Numbered from the stretch's first letter, positions 25,310 to 33,900 are shown. The stretch is DNA of 64,000 bases from Firm-13 sp964579245 (GCA_964579245.1 CAZOFY010000005.1:8126-72125); one strand, 5' to 3'. Notes: generated from the sequence alone by a model not told the origin. Numbers and translations are program-made.

Positions 25310-26125
25310 TTAGATGCTGCTCTTCTTCTCCACCGTGATCAATGTGTATTTCTGACCTTTGTAGTGAAAAGATTCGCCGACACACTTGCCCTCGCACATA
25401 TCATGAACAGGTGGGCGGCTTCCTTCGATTTCAAGTACAAAATCGAACTCCAGGTCATTCTCCTTATGCCCTCTTTTAATCACGATACGGTCCCCCGTGC
25501 AGGCTGGAATACGTCGTCCGCACGCCCAATTCTCTCCGTCATATTTCTCGATTTGGCGAGAGATTTTCTTTACATAATTCCGTGCCTCTTCCTCTTGTGC
25601 GTACCATACGTTTGCCTGCCCAAAGCCAAATTGGGCCCCCTTGGTATTTACGTGGGGGGCATTCCAGCACGTCTTAAGCCGGTCCTCATCGGGAAGCAAA
25701 AGGCAATGATCTGCTTCTGCTTCAATGTTATACACGCGCTCAATCTGTTTACCGGCTTTGTCCGCAACAAATCTGTTCTGATTTTGCCGAAATACGGTTG
25801 CATCTTTATACCAACCAACGATATGCCCGGAAGCGCACCAGACCACCAGCACATCCTTTGCGAACGGCTCGTTTTCCACAGTCTCGCAGCCCTCAAGACG
25901 TTCAATGTGCAGATTCGTTCTTTTGGAGTTTAAGAACACGCTTCCATAACAGTAGCTCTTGTTTTGCTTGTCCTCAGTAGTCAATGGACGTGCAACAAAG
26001 TTCTCGCTTTCATACGCCGTTCTTCTTTTCCCGGTCCAAGCTCCTCCACCAACGGGCACATCAATCTTCGGGATTGTGCCCTGGTAAAACTTCATCCATG
26101 CGATATTACAAAATAAGAATCTCAT
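25310..26125 (-). CDS. Uncharacterised protein, possible nuclease-associated recognition domain
   Basis: A 271-residue soluble protein without membrane segments. N-terminal MRFLFCNIAWMKFYQG, then SYCYGSVFLN, DVLVVWCASGHIVGWYKDATVFR and later ANVWYAQEEEARNYVKKISR. From memory the pattern W-M-x-Y-x-G followed by VVW-A and VGWY-x-ATV recurs in an uncharacterised N-terminal domain of restriction- and HNH-nuclease-like proteins, where it may read DNA; this is an uncertain recollection. No nuclease motif is visible here, so it would be a stand-alone copy. Start: the ATG at 26123-26125 is seven bases after AAGGAG; another ATG two codons upstream is too close. Its surroundings are full of decayed genes. 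Confidence 0.6.
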   Translation of the reverse strand: MRFLFCNIAWMKFYQGTIPKIDVPVGGGAWTGKRRTAYESENFVARPLTTEDKQNKSYCYGSVFLNSKRTNLHIERLEGCETVENEPFAKDVLVVWCASGHIVGWYKDATVFRQNQNRFVADKAGKQIERVYNIEAEADHCLLLPDEDRLKTCWNAPHVNTKGAQFGFGQANVWYAQEEEARNYVKKISRQIEKYDGENWACGRRIPACTGDRIVIKRGHKENDLEFDFVLEIEGSRPPVHDMCEGKCVGESFHYKGQKYTLITVEKKSSI

Positions 26126-26330
26126 TCGCATTCTCCTTCGCCGTGCACATTTTCGCACCAGCCTGTGTCCGATTCATTACTAGATCGACTGAACCAAGCT
26201 ATGCCCAAGGATCGTCCACGACCAAGCCGATAAAGAACACGATTGTACCATAACGAGAAGACAAACTCCGATCCTGTCCAAGAAAATGTTCTAACATCTT
26301 GATTATACTTTATATGGCTCCTCTATGCTC

Positions 26331-26920
26331 TTATCTTCGATAATCACTTCGGATGAAAGGCTCGTTTATCTTGTCCTCAACAAGCAAAGAATACTTCTGT
26401 GGATGACGGTACGCATTTCCGTGGACTTCCTTTCCCGGTACGCGCGCAGCATGTCCATGTCAATCTCGGCCAGAAGTATTTCTTCCTCCGCCCCTGCTTC
26501 TGCAATACAGGTGTCCCTTGATCCCGATAACTCCGGCAGATACGCGACACCGTCGAAGGCCGAAGAATGCCCGTTGCAATCCGGTTGACCTTCTGGATAA
26601 TTACAGGTGGCGATCCCCATCATATTCTCATAAGCCCTGCCGCGCAGCTGCGATAGGCGGTTAATCTCCATCGGACAGGCATTCGGGACAAGGACAATCT
26701 CGGCGCCTTTTAGCATGAGAATTCTGGCGCTTTCCGGAAATTCTCTGTCAAAACAAATCATAGCACCGATCCTGACCGTGCCGATCGCCGTATCAAGATC
26801 AGCAACATAGAAATCATCACCCGGTGTCAGACGCGACTCGTCCCCGAAATCGCAGGTATGGACCTTGGCATATGAAAATGCCCCCTCAAACCATGGTGGA
26901 CGAACCACATCGGCACACAC
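26331..26920 (-). pseudogene. Carbon-nitrogen hydrolase (nitrilase superfamily), 5'-truncated and frameshifted
   Basis: The first frame encodes the second half of a nitrilase-fold amidase: FSYAKVHTCDF (catalytic Lys region), RIGAMICFDREFPESARIL (catalytic Cys), KGAEIVLVPNACPM, FDGVAYLP. The N-terminal part with the catalytic Glu is missing; the frame abuts the stop of the upstream gene at 26921. Near 26430 the protein switches frame: YRERK runs into nonsense, while the +1 frame continues EVHGNAYRHPQKYSLLVEDK and ends at 26331 (TAA). One lost base explains this. So the gene is dead at both ends. Confidence 0.8.
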
Positions 26921-28141
26921 TTAAGGTTGATTCCATTTCGAATCATCCCAACGCTCAAGGCCGTCTCCGTTTCTCACCCAGGAAACGGAGATTGCCAATT
27001 GAGGGTTGGCGTTTTCGTCCTGAAGCGCCTTCAGATCAGACTTATTGAGAAGTCCTGCCAAAACAAAAAAGTATTCTTTTTCTCCTTTACCGAAGTATGT
27101 CCAAGTCTCATAGAGCCTGACATCAAATCCCGCATCCTTGAGTCTTTTGCACTCTGTTTCGATGTTATCCATCCTCAACGCTTCCAGATCTGGATATGTC
27201 GCATCAAACTTCGCTTTGTATTCTTCGCCGGCCACTGCTAAGCATGCGGCGGCATCAAGCGATTTAGCTTCGGTTATGGCCGCATAATAATCCTCTTCGG
27301 TTATCTTCCCGCCGTGGTCGCCGTTATACTCGTCGAACAGGTACGTTCCATTTGCCAAATCGACAAGGACTTGCCACTCGGATATTGTTCTTCCTTTGTA
27401 TACGTAGTCTTCCATGCTGCCCGGTTCGGTTGCATTAAAATCCGGAATAGGTGAAATTTCGACAAAGAAATACAGCGCATCCGTAGCTGGATCTTCCATA
27501 GCACGGAACACCTCTTGATCGAAGCGGACTTCACCCGCCTTGGGCGCAGCCATGCTATCCAAACCCTCGCCGCTATATGCACTTGCGTCGACCACGGCGA
27601 TTTGTGGCACAGAAGCTTCTCCCCCTACGTTGGTCGAACGGCTTGATTCGCTTGAACCTATTGACGAACTTGCGGCTATTGATGACGAGACATCCACTGT
27701 CGATTCTGACACAGTTAATTGCTCTTGAAGTATCGGGTATGCCACGACTACAATTGCCACCGCCGTGCAGGCTAAAGCGGGGAGGGCCGCATACTGCCAT
27801 TTGAAGTGACTTTTCGAGCATCTGTCTCCGGAATGTACGGGGGATTTTCTTGCTGCTTTTTCCATCGCATCAATTGTCTTTTGGTCGAAATCAGCCCGGA
27901 ACTCCAGCTTTTGCATAGAGTCTCGGTAAATATTCTTATTCAAATAATCATCTCCTATCATGTCTCTTAACTGTTTTCTGCCTCTCGCCAACCAGGTGCC
28001 GACGGTTGCTGGCCGAGCGTTCATCAGACGTGCGATTTCCTCTATCGAATACCCCTCGTAATAGAAAAGATGAATCGGAATTCTGTATTTTTTATCCAGA
28101 GACAGTACAAAGTGAATGATGCCGGCATTTTGTCGAGGCAT
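26921..28141 (-). CDS. Truncated ECF sigma region 4 joined in frame to an anti-sigma-like membrane protein
   Basis: Residues 10-66 are sigma region 4 (FVLSLDKKYRIPIHLFYYEG, IEEIARLMNARPATVGTWL, RGRKQLRDMIG); regions 1-3 are absent. From residue 67 the protein looks like the partner anti-sigma/sensor: a soluble stretch, one membrane helix at about 114-133 (YAALPALACTAVAIVVVAYP), a Ser-rich linker and an extracellular domain. The TTG at 27941-27943 lies seven bases after GGAG and could be the original anti-sigma start (340 residues), so the fusion may be only a read-through of overlapping frames. Upstream the frame continues into the radical SAM relic. Probably only the 340-residue part is still functional, if any. 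Confidence 0.6.
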   Translation of the reverse strand: MPRQNAGIIHFVLSLDKKYRIPIHLFYYEGYSIEEIARLMNARPATVGTWLARGRKQLRDMIGDDYLNKNIYRDSMQKLEFRADFDQKTIDAMEKAARKSPVHSGDRCSKSHFKWQYAALPALACTAVAIVVVAYPILQEQLTVSESTVDVSSSIAASSSIGSSESSRSTNVGGEASVPQIAVVDASAYSGEGLDSMAAPKAGEVRFDQEVFRAMEDPATDALYFFVEISPIPDFNATEPGSMEDYVYKGRTISEWQVLVDLANGTYLFDEYNGDHGGKITEEDYYAAITEAKSLDAAACLAVAGEEYKAKFDATYPDLEALRMDNIETECKRLKDAGFDVRLYETWTYFGKGEKEYFFVLAGLLNKSDLKALQDENANPQLAISVSWVRNGDGLERWDDSKWNQP

Positions 28142-28173
28142 ATATACGAGGTCATCAGGGAGGTCGGTAACGC

Positions 28174-28350
28174 GTTCACAAACGACCGTAGTGAAAAGAA
28201 TCGTCGACGGAAACGTAAGTAGCCGTCAAACAGCTCGTCAGTCGTCATGTTTTTCGGTTTAAATGCCACGGCCGTCTTGCTGTTATACTGACTCCAGTCC
28301 TCAGAAAGTAAGCGGCCTTCCTGCTTGAATTGCTCGTATATGGGTGTTTT
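28174..28350 (-). pseudogene. C-terminal relic of a B12-binding radical SAM protein
   Basis: A short minus-strand frame encodes KTPIYEQFKQEGRLLSEDW, then AVAFKPKNMTTDELFDGYLR and FRRRFFSLR, the pattern seen at the C-terminus of B12-type radical SAM enzymes with a DUF4070-like tail. The radical SAM core (CxxxCxxC) is absent. It is fused on one side to the sigma relic and on the other to sequence I cannot identify (28350-28500). Confidence 0.6.
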
Positions 28351-28500
28351 CAAGGATTCTCGGAAAAAAATACTTCGTGACCGTTTCGGGCTTGTCTGCC
28401 AAGATATTGAACGTTTTTTTGAACTTTGCGTCCGAGAGAACATTCGATGCCTCGCCGTCCGGTGTTTTCGTCATAAAAATCGGTCAGCTTTACAAAACCC

Positions 28501-29382
28501 TCAGAACCCGCCTGTCTGCAGGATTGAGAAAACAAGACCGAAAAGAAACGACGCGACATTTGCAGCCAACGCATAGAAAATGGCCGGCCACCGCTTGATC
28601 GGCTTGGTCGACAGGTTTTTCATGAGAGCAAAATACAGGATCGCTTCCACAACAAACACACAGAATTCCAGGAACACGTACGCTAACATGGATAAGAAGA
28701 ATCCGACCTCTGCATAGGCCAGGTTGACCATAAGGTTCAATCCGACCTGTGTGAGAAGGTTAACGGCAATAATCAGAAGGATCTGCTTTTTTTCGCGATA
28801 CTGAAACAGCAGGGCAATGCCGATCTCGATGGCCAGTGTCACAACAAGACGAAAGATAATCGACAGACCATCCAGCAGGATGGAAGACTGCGGCGTGGCC
28901 GTCATGGCATTGACGCTGCCCTCCTCCCGATAATTGATCCCTGACAAGTCAACGGTATAGTAGCTTTCAAAGGAGTATCTCTCAGTGATACCGCTGACGA
29001 CGAAGCTGTCGTACTCGGGAAAATACAGGAGGACTTTGAACGGATCCGGCGGGTAATAACCCCATGTAAAGCTCTCATCGTTCTTGCAGGACCAGTGCTG
29101 CTGAAGATAAAAGCAGCCGTCAGCGCCCTCGAATTCAACAAACTTGATCCATACGTCAAAATCCTGCCGGTCGATCTCACTTCTCGGGTCTGTGCCTTCA
29201 TATGCGCTCGCCGGGCCTGTAGACTCCCGCTCGGAAAGAAGCGTCGCATAGCAGGTATCATCGCCTATTCCCTGGATTTTCACGGTGACGGAGGGCTTCG
29301 GGCCCACGTCCGCCAACACGGGCGAACTGATAAAAATAACCAGAATAAGTACAGTAAAAACAGACCACCATCGCTTTTTCAT
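28501..29382 (-). CDS. Secreted-start membrane protein, function unknown
   Basis: A 293-residue protein with a signal peptide (KKRWWSVFTVLILVIFISSP, cleavage likely after VLA) and a mature start DVGPKPSVTVKIQG. About 140 residues are extracellular and aromatic-rich (FYLQQHWSCKNDE, PPDPFKVLLYFPEYDSF). Four to five membrane helices follow from about residue 168 (LDGLSIIFRLVVTLAIEIG, ILLIIAVNLLTQVGLNLMV, GFFLSMLAYVFLEFCVFVV and a last one). I recognise this plan from uncharacterised Clostridial membrane proteins but have no function for it. It is not in an obvious operon. Confidence 0.7.
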   Translation of the reverse strand: MKKRWWSVFTVLILVIFISSPVLADVGPKPSVTVKIQGIGDDTCYATLLSERESTGPASAYEGTDPRSEIDRQDFDVWIKFVEFEGADGCFYLQQHWSCKNDESFTWGYYPPDPFKVLLYFPEYDSFVVSGITERYSFESYYTVDLSGINYREEGSVNAMTATPQSSILLDGLSIIFRLVVTLAIEIGIALLFQYREKKQILLIIAVNLLTQVGLNLMVNLAYAEVGFFLSMLAYVFLEFCVFVVEAILYFALMKNLSTKPIKRWPAIFYALAANVASFLFGLVFSILQTGGF

Positions 29383-29615
29383 ACGTCGCCTCCGGCATAT
29401 TCATTTTCTCGCAGGCAAGTTGTCAGTCCCAAACGCGTTTCATCAGATGCCCTACTACCAATTGTACCAGATTTTCCTGATGTTTTGCCGTATTCAAGTA
29501 TCGAAAATGCGAATCCTTCTTGCTTCTATCGCATCAGAGGAGTGGTCAAAGTTGTGTAAACGGTATGACGAGCCCAAAAAACAAAGGACAACGTTTCTTT
29601 TTCTCATTTTGGTTC

Positions 29616-30002
29616 TCAGCTCAAATCAGTAACCGCAGCTCCATTCTCACACAATGCTTCGGCAGCTTGAGCCAGGTCTGTTGATCGGACAAGAATATAA
29701 TCTGTATTGAACGTTGACACCGCAAAAATAGAGATTCCTCTCACCGCCAGAAGCGAAGAAATATCCGCCAGTATCCCGATCAGGGAGAAATCCAGGACCT
29801 GGTCGATCTTCATCAGCCGCCAGCCGTCATCCCGTGCCACCGTAAGCGCGGGCACGTCAGATGTTCTGCAAACAAGAGAATACTCCTCTCCCGTATACGC
29901 GGTAAAAGAGCAGGGCCTGTCAAGGTGGACCTGAGAAAAATCAGGCACCTGACAGACCGTATAGTCTTCGGGAAATATGGACATTTTCAAAGGATAGCGC
30001 AT
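29616..30002 (-). CDS. ACT domain-containing protein (CASTOR/ACT_7 type)
   Basis: A 128-residue cytoplasmic protein made of two small ACT-like folds. The C-terminal half (residues 65-125) has the typical FSLIGILADISSLLAVRGISIFAVSTFNTDYILV pattern split over about residues 72-106, and the N-terminal half carries DYTVCQVPDFSQV. Stand-alone proteins of this type bind amino acids in other systems; the ligand here is unknown. It is followed upstream by the PEBP-type gene in the same direction after 27 bp, so co-transcription is likely. Confidence 0.85.
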   Translation of the reverse strand: MRYPLKMSIFPEDYTVCQVPDFSQVHLDRPCSFTAYTGEEYSLVCRTSDVPALTVARDDGWRLMKIDQVLDFSLIGILADISSLLAVRGISIFAVSTFNTDYILVRSTDLAQAAEALCENGAAVTDLS

Positions 30003-30029
30003 CGTAATAACCTACTGATCTGACTTTAC

Positions 30030-30509
30030 TCAGTTCCTATACACGCCTTGAATCTGTGCCTGTGTGAGGACATGCCCCTGTATTGCGTGAAACATGTCAT
30101 TCATGTAGAAGCCGGTGGTAAGAGCCGGGTCAAAATCCAGTGCGTAGACATGAATATCATAGCGGTGTGGACGATCCGGCGGCGACATCGACCCGTAACC
30201 GATCGATTGATGCTTGACCGCCTCAGTGGGATATCCGCCGAAATGGCTATGCAGACCTTCAATAAAATCGTGCGGTTTAGCGCTCGCCCCTTCTTCCAGG
30301 CACGTTTGCTTCAATCCCGTAATCGTCCAGTGTACCCAGGAAAAACCGCACACAGGAAACGCGTCCAAATCTTCCATAAAAAGGGCAAAGGATACCGTTC
30401 CCTCCGGAGCCTCATGGATTTCAAGCGGAGGAGAGCAGGGCTTCTGGACATGCTTTCCATAGCGATCATTAAAAATATCGTTTTCGATTCCCTTACAGAT
30501 AAGATACAT
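30030..30509 (-). CDS. YbhB/YbcL family (PEBP, Raf kinase inhibitor-like) protein
   Basis: A 159-residue cytoplasmic phosphatidylethanolamine-binding-protein-like fold. Landmarks: PCSPPLEIHEAPEGTVSFAL, MEDLDAF (usual DPD position), FSWVHWTITGL, GYGSMSPPDRPHRYDIHVYALD. Ligand-pocket His and Asp positions are present. Bacterial members have no settled role. GGAGG precedes the ATG. It probably forms a two-gene unit with the ACT protein and possibly the CPBP gene downstream of it in the sequence (30557-31867), which is transcribed the same way. Confidence 0.88.
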   Translation of the reverse strand: MYLICKGIENDIFNDRYGKHVQKPCSPPLEIHEAPEGTVSFALFMEDLDAFPVCGFSWVHWTITGLKQTCLEEGASAKPHDFIEGLHSHFGGYPTEAVKHQSIGYGSMSPPDRPHRYDIHVYALDFDPALTTGFYMNDMFHAIQGHVLTQAQIQGVYRN

Positions 30510-30556
30510 TCAAGTTCCTCCTTGAGAATTCGATATTGGCTTTGTATCAATTTCTA

Positions 30557-31867
30557 CTACACAAGTATCAAGGATATCTGAGCTGCGTGCATAGAATCCA
30601 GGTCTCCGTTGAGACTTAAGTCGACCTTATCCTCGTCCGTGAAATCGTATCCCTTATCTTTTGCATATTGCTCATACTCACTGATTAGAAAACTGAAGGT
30701 AGCTGTGTATTTCCCCTCTTTCAGGGTAAGCTGATCGTTTCCATAGACGCTGGCCGCATCGATTTGATAGATAATATTTCCCTGATCATCACGAATTGTC
30801 ATTTCAATCACACCGATTTCTGTGCTTAAATTGTAGCTCATACTGTATAACTTTTCCTTATCAATAGTAAATTCCGCGACGTATGGCTGTGTATCATCGT
30901 TAATGGCAAAATCCGTCTTTATTATATTGACTGAATCGGAAAAAACGTTACCGACCAGAAGCAGAACTCCTCCCGCAAACATTGCCGCGCCGATACCAAG
31001 GTTGATCAGGAAAGGCTTGATAAATGTATTCTTGGGTCTCTCTTCGCCGACAGGCTCACCAGTATTGTCTTTCTTCGTTAATAATCGCGTAGCGGCGAAA
31101 ATTAAGAGCGGTGCCACAGCACCAATGATCAGATAAGCGCCCAGAGAAGCACCGGAAGCAAGAGCGCTCTTGACCGCTTCACTACTGGTGTTTTCCACCA
31201 GAGATTGGCTCGAAAAGCTCGCTAACACAGATACGGCGTTATTGATGAAATGTAAAAGAACGGGAAGCAAAATGTTCTTCGTCTTGACCATAACATAGGT
31301 AAGTGCGAACCCAAGGATAGTTGTCGCGGCAAACCGGACAGGATCCATATGAAAAACTCCGAAAACAAGTCCCATGATAAGAACAACAAGCCAGTCCTTC
31401 TTAATGGAGCGCATAGACGTTAAGATAAATCCACGGTGCAGGATCTCTTCGCAAATGGCGGGCATGATGGCAATGATTAAAAAGGCTAAGATCCCCGGAA
31501 TACTTGTTATAAGGTTACTCATAGTATCGGCTGTCTGCGCCATGCTATTCGGGAAAAAATACGCAACAACAAGTGTTGAAAGGGTAGCAAGAAGGAATGT
31601 GCCCAGCCACATTAGGACCGTACCGACGATATGACGGATCTTCGGCAACTTGATCGGGAGCATCTCCTTGATGTTGATATCAAACAGAAGTAGTGGTACA
31701 AGACCCAGAACAGCCAGGCCGACCTCAGTGATCGCCACACCGAACATACCAAACTGCATTTGTACCGCCGCGCCGCCAGTTAACATTATGACCATCACGA
31801 TGATAAACCAAACGATCCCCTGCCATGGTTTTAAAGTTAATTTTCTTCCGATTTCTTTGGTTTCCAT
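30557..31867 (-). CDS. CPBP family intramembrane metalloprotease with C-terminal extracellular domain
   Basis: A 436-residue membrane protein. The protease core lies at about residues 60-260 with MPAICEEILHRGFILTS (EExxxR), VFGVFHMDPVRF and HFINNAVSV. After two further helices (LIIGAVAPLLIFAATRLL and IGAAMFAGGVLLLVG) a C-terminal beta-rich domain of about 110 residues (KTDFAINDDTQPYVAEF...LYSMSYNLSTE) is predicted outside the membrane. This extension is not part of the usual CPBP unit and could bind substrate. Start supported by GAGGAGAAACGAAC. Confidence 0.87.
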   Translation of the reverse strand: METKEIGRKLTLKPWQGIVWFIIVMVIMLTGGAAVQMQFGMFGVAITEVGLAVLGLVPLLLFDINIKEMLPIKLPKIRHIVGTVLMWLGTFLLATLSTLVVAYFFPNSMAQTADTMSNLITSIPGILAFLIIAIMPAICEEILHRGFILTSMRSIKKDWLVVLIMGLVFGVFHMDPVRFAATTILGFALTYVMVKTKNILLPVLLHFINNAVSVLASFSSQSLVENTSSEAVKSALASGASLGAYLIIGAVAPLLIFAATRLLTKKDNTGEPVGEERPKNTFIKPFLINLGIGAAMFAGGVLLLVGNVFSDSVNIIKTDFAINDDTQPYVAEFTIDKEKLYSMSYNLSTEIGVIEMTIRDDQGNIIYQIDAASVYGNDQLTLKEGKYTATFSFLISEYEQYAKDKGYDFTDEDKVDLSLNGDLDSMHAAQISLILV

Positions 31868-31927
31868 GTTCGTTTCTCCTCATTCTCTATATTTTATCAG
31901 CAATAACAACGCCAGATCGGACCAGTC

Positions 31928-32491
31928 CTATTCAAAAAGCTGCATTTCATTCTTGATTTTTTTAATCTGTGTCAAAACCGGATAAAGGCAAGTCACAAGC
32001 ATTGTAACCCCTATCAAAAAACAGAGAATTGCACCGCCCAGATTGATTGTAGCACTTGAAGGACTTCCTTCTCGAATAACATCAATACCAACAGGGATCA
32101 TGTTAATCATAGCCACCCAGATCTCCATGAATACCATCGCAAACCAGAAGTTGCGAAGTCGGCGAAGATATCTAAGCTTCGATTCCTTATCAGAGTATAA
32201 ATAGAATGGTCCGGCAGAAGATTTCTTGCACAGGTAGACCCAGCTCATATAAGTCGCGACCACCTCAATATCTGACTCCTGCAGAAATTCCAGATACTGT
32301 TCTGTCTCCGGACTTCTCCTCTTATTCTCTAAGAGATCAATCTGGTAGGTGTATTCTCCGGGATCTGTCGGTTCAAAAACATAGCGGATCCAGCAATAAT
32401 CGATCAAAGCATATCCGTTCTGTGCCATCCGGTTGATCCATTTCTGCTCCTTCTCAACATTCCAGAAGGGCCTGATTACTACTTTCCTCAT
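31928..32491 (-). CDS. DUF2812 domain-containing membrane protein
   Basis: A 187-residue protein with an N-terminal DUF2812 domain (VIRPFWNVEKEQKWINRMA, FEPTDPGEYTYQIDLLEN, YLEFLQESDIEVVATYMSWVY) and two C-terminal membrane helices (about 122-142 and 160-178). It is encoded directly after, and overlapping by 4 bp (ATGA), a PadR regulator. PadR-DUF2812 pairs are common in Bacillota; the DUF2812 protein is often proposed to act with the regulator at the membrane. Biochemical role unknown. Confidence 0.88.
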   Translation of the reverse strand: MRKVVIRPFWNVEKEQKWINRMAQNGYALIDYCWIRYVFEPTDPGEYTYQIDLLENKRRSPETEQYLEFLQESDIEVVATYMSWVYLCKKSSAGPFYLYSDKESKLRYLRRLRNFWFAMVFMEIWVAMINMIPVGIDVIREGSPSSATINLGGAILCFLIGVTMLVTCLYPVLTQIKKIKNEMQLFE

Positions 32492-32814
32492 CCTTGATCC
32501 CCCCCCAACACTCTATGCGCGTTCGATAATCTTTCCTCCAGGCGTTTGACTTCTTCCATCAGCTGTTCGCGACCAAGAGATGTGATGACATATTCCTTCT
32601 TGCGAGAGTCTGTACCGGCGCAGGCCTCAATCCAACTCTTGTCCATCAAAGTGTTTAATGCGCCATACAAGGTACCCGCTCCAAGCACTACTCGCCCGCC
32701 GCTCCACTCGTCGACTGTCTTCATAATTCCATACCCATGAATGGGCTGATAAAGTGACAATAAAATATAGAAAACTGCCTCTGTGAGACTCGCGCGTTCT
32801 AAGTTTTCTCCCAT
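32488..32814 (-). CDS. PadR family transcriptional regulator
   Basis: A 108-residue winged-helix regulator. FYILLSLYQPIHGYGIMKTVDEW and VLGAGTLYGALNTLMDKSWI form the DNA-binding domain, followed by the short C-terminal dimer helix typical of subfamily 2 (EEVKRLEERLSNAHRVL). It starts at ATG after AGGAGGTAGGATTAT. The promoter immediately upstream carries two palindromes, one exactly between -35 and -10, so negative autoregulation of this gene and the DUF2812 gene is very likely. Confidence 0.93.
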   Translation of the reverse strand: MGENLERASLTEAVFYILLSLYQPIHGYGIMKTVDEWSGGRVVLGAGTLYGALNTLMDKSWIEACAGTDSRKKEYVITSLGREQLMEEVKRLEERLSNAHRVLGGDQG

Positions 32815-32843
32815 ATAATCCTACCTCCTGTATCGTCCACCGT

Positions 32844-32862
32844 TATATCGGACGCCGATATA
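32844..32862. promoter_or_regulatory. PadR operator 2 (downstream palindrome)
   Basis: TATATCGGACGCCGATATA, an inverted repeat with arms TATATCGG/CCGATATA sharing the core of the main operator. It lies just downstream of the -10, around the predicted transcription start. Confidence 0.75.
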
Positions 32863-32865
32863 TGC

Positions 32866-32895
32866 AACTATATCGCGCGCCGATATAGTTGTCAA
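32866..32895 (-). promoter_or_regulatory. PadR promoter with overlapping operator 1
   Basis: Minus strand TTGACA (32890-32895), 17-bp spacer, TATAGT (32867-32872). The perfect palindrome AACTATATCG-CGCGC-CGATATAGTT (32866-32890) fills the spacer and overlaps both hexamers, so bound repressor would block polymerase. Confidence 0.85.
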
Positions 32896-32977
32896 TACAT
32901 TTCTTATTCTTTCTCGTGATAAAATAGATATAGATCAAGCTCATGCCACCAGAATGAAAGAGAGGGGGCGGATCATC

Positions 32978-33460
32978 TTGATTGATATTCGGAAAGCACG
33001 CGGCAGTGACAGCACAGAGTTGACGGCACTCTCCTTTGCCTCAAAAAGATATTGGCGTTATCCTGATTCTTTTTTTGAAATCTGGCAGGATGAACTGACA
33101 ATCACGCGTGAATACCTCGCAGCGAACCGTGTCTACGTTGCCGTCGAAAACAAGTCGATTATCGGCTATTTCTCTGTCGTGGAAATCAAGCGGTCTTTCT
33201 TTGCGAGCAGCGTTTACATCCACAAGGGCTTCTGGCTGGAACACCTGTATATCAAGCCGGATCACATCCGCACCGGAATCGGTACCAAATTGATCCTGTT
33301 CGCCCGGGAGCTCTGCCGAGAGGAAGGGATTGGCGGACTGTTTCTTTTCGCGGACCCCCATTCGCGTGGTTTCTATGAGAAAATCGGTGCAGAATATGTA
33401 GGCGAGTCCCCCTCGAACATTCCCAATCGTACTGTCTGTCTTTTTCGTCTTCATTTATAG
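32978..33460 (+). CDS. GNAT family N-acetyltransferase
   Basis: A 160-residue acetyl-CoA-dependent acetyltransferase. Landmarks: the N-terminal strand IDIRKARGSDSTEL, VYVAVENKSIIGYFSV, LEHLYIKPDHIRTGIGTKLI (acetyl-CoA P-loop motif, RTGIG), and FADPHSRGFYEKIGAEYVG. I chose TTG at 32978-32980 because AGAGGGGG lies at proper distance. An ATG at 32954 in the same frame has no ribosome site and would add eight residues encoded by the Shine-Dalgarno region itself. Substrate unknown. It is divergent from the PadR operon. Confidence 0.88.
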   Translation: MIDIRKARGSDSTELTALSFASKRYWRYPDSFFEIWQDELTITREYLAANRVYVAVENKSIIGYFSVVEIKRSFFASSVYIHKGFWLEHLYIKPDHIRTGIGTKLILFARELCREEGIGGLFLFADPHSRGFYEKIGAEYVGESPSNIPNRTVCLFRLHL

Positions 33461-33671
33461 ACGCGAAAAAACCCGCTAACAACTCGTGGTAATCTTGAAA
33501 TGAAACGAGGGAGTCTCATCTCTTGAACACGAAGACTGTCTTTGGGCTTTTCTTACCATACGGGGAGGGCATGGTATTGGTACACACGTCAATGACGTGA
33601 TCGTCTGAATACGTGATGGTCTACAGCGCGGGAATCCTCGAAATCGTTGCCCGCTGCCGTCCCTTAGAGGA

Positions 33672-33884
33672 TCATGTGACAGCGTTATCTCCCTCTTTCG
33701 AGGTATCGAACATCGATTCCAAGGCCTTTGAGGCGTCGCTCCATACGGTTGAATCCTCTAGGGATTTCGACGCAACGTTGTAGCCCGCTGTCACTGCTTG
33801 AACGCTCGCGATCGTCAAGCAGGTAATTCCAATGACCAGACTCATGATGGCTATAATTGCTAATATGACTGTCGATTTCTTCAT
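33672..33884 (-). CDS. Small single-helix membrane or exported protein
   Basis: A 70-residue protein: KKSTVILAIIAIMSLVIGIT forms one hydrophobic helix, followed by an acidic, serine-rich soluble tail. It may be a lipid-anchor-free signal-anchor protein or be cleaved after VQA. It is encoded 16 bp after the DUF1700 gene and so is the third gene of the second PadR operon, a position usually occupied by a DUF4097-type protein. An overlapping ATG four bases upstream opens another frame and is rejected because its product lacks a membrane helix. Confidence 0.7.
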   Translation of the reverse strand: MKKSTVILAIIAIMSLVIGITCLTIASVQAVTAGYNVASKSLEDSTVWSDASKALESMFDTSKEGDNAVT

Positions 33885-33900
33885 TCATTTGTACTCCTTA

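Noticed and set aside
33685..33888. Alternative 67-codon frame over the small membrane protein
   Set aside because: The overlapping frame starting four bases later encodes a clear hydrophobic helix with a positive N-terminus and is the better gene.
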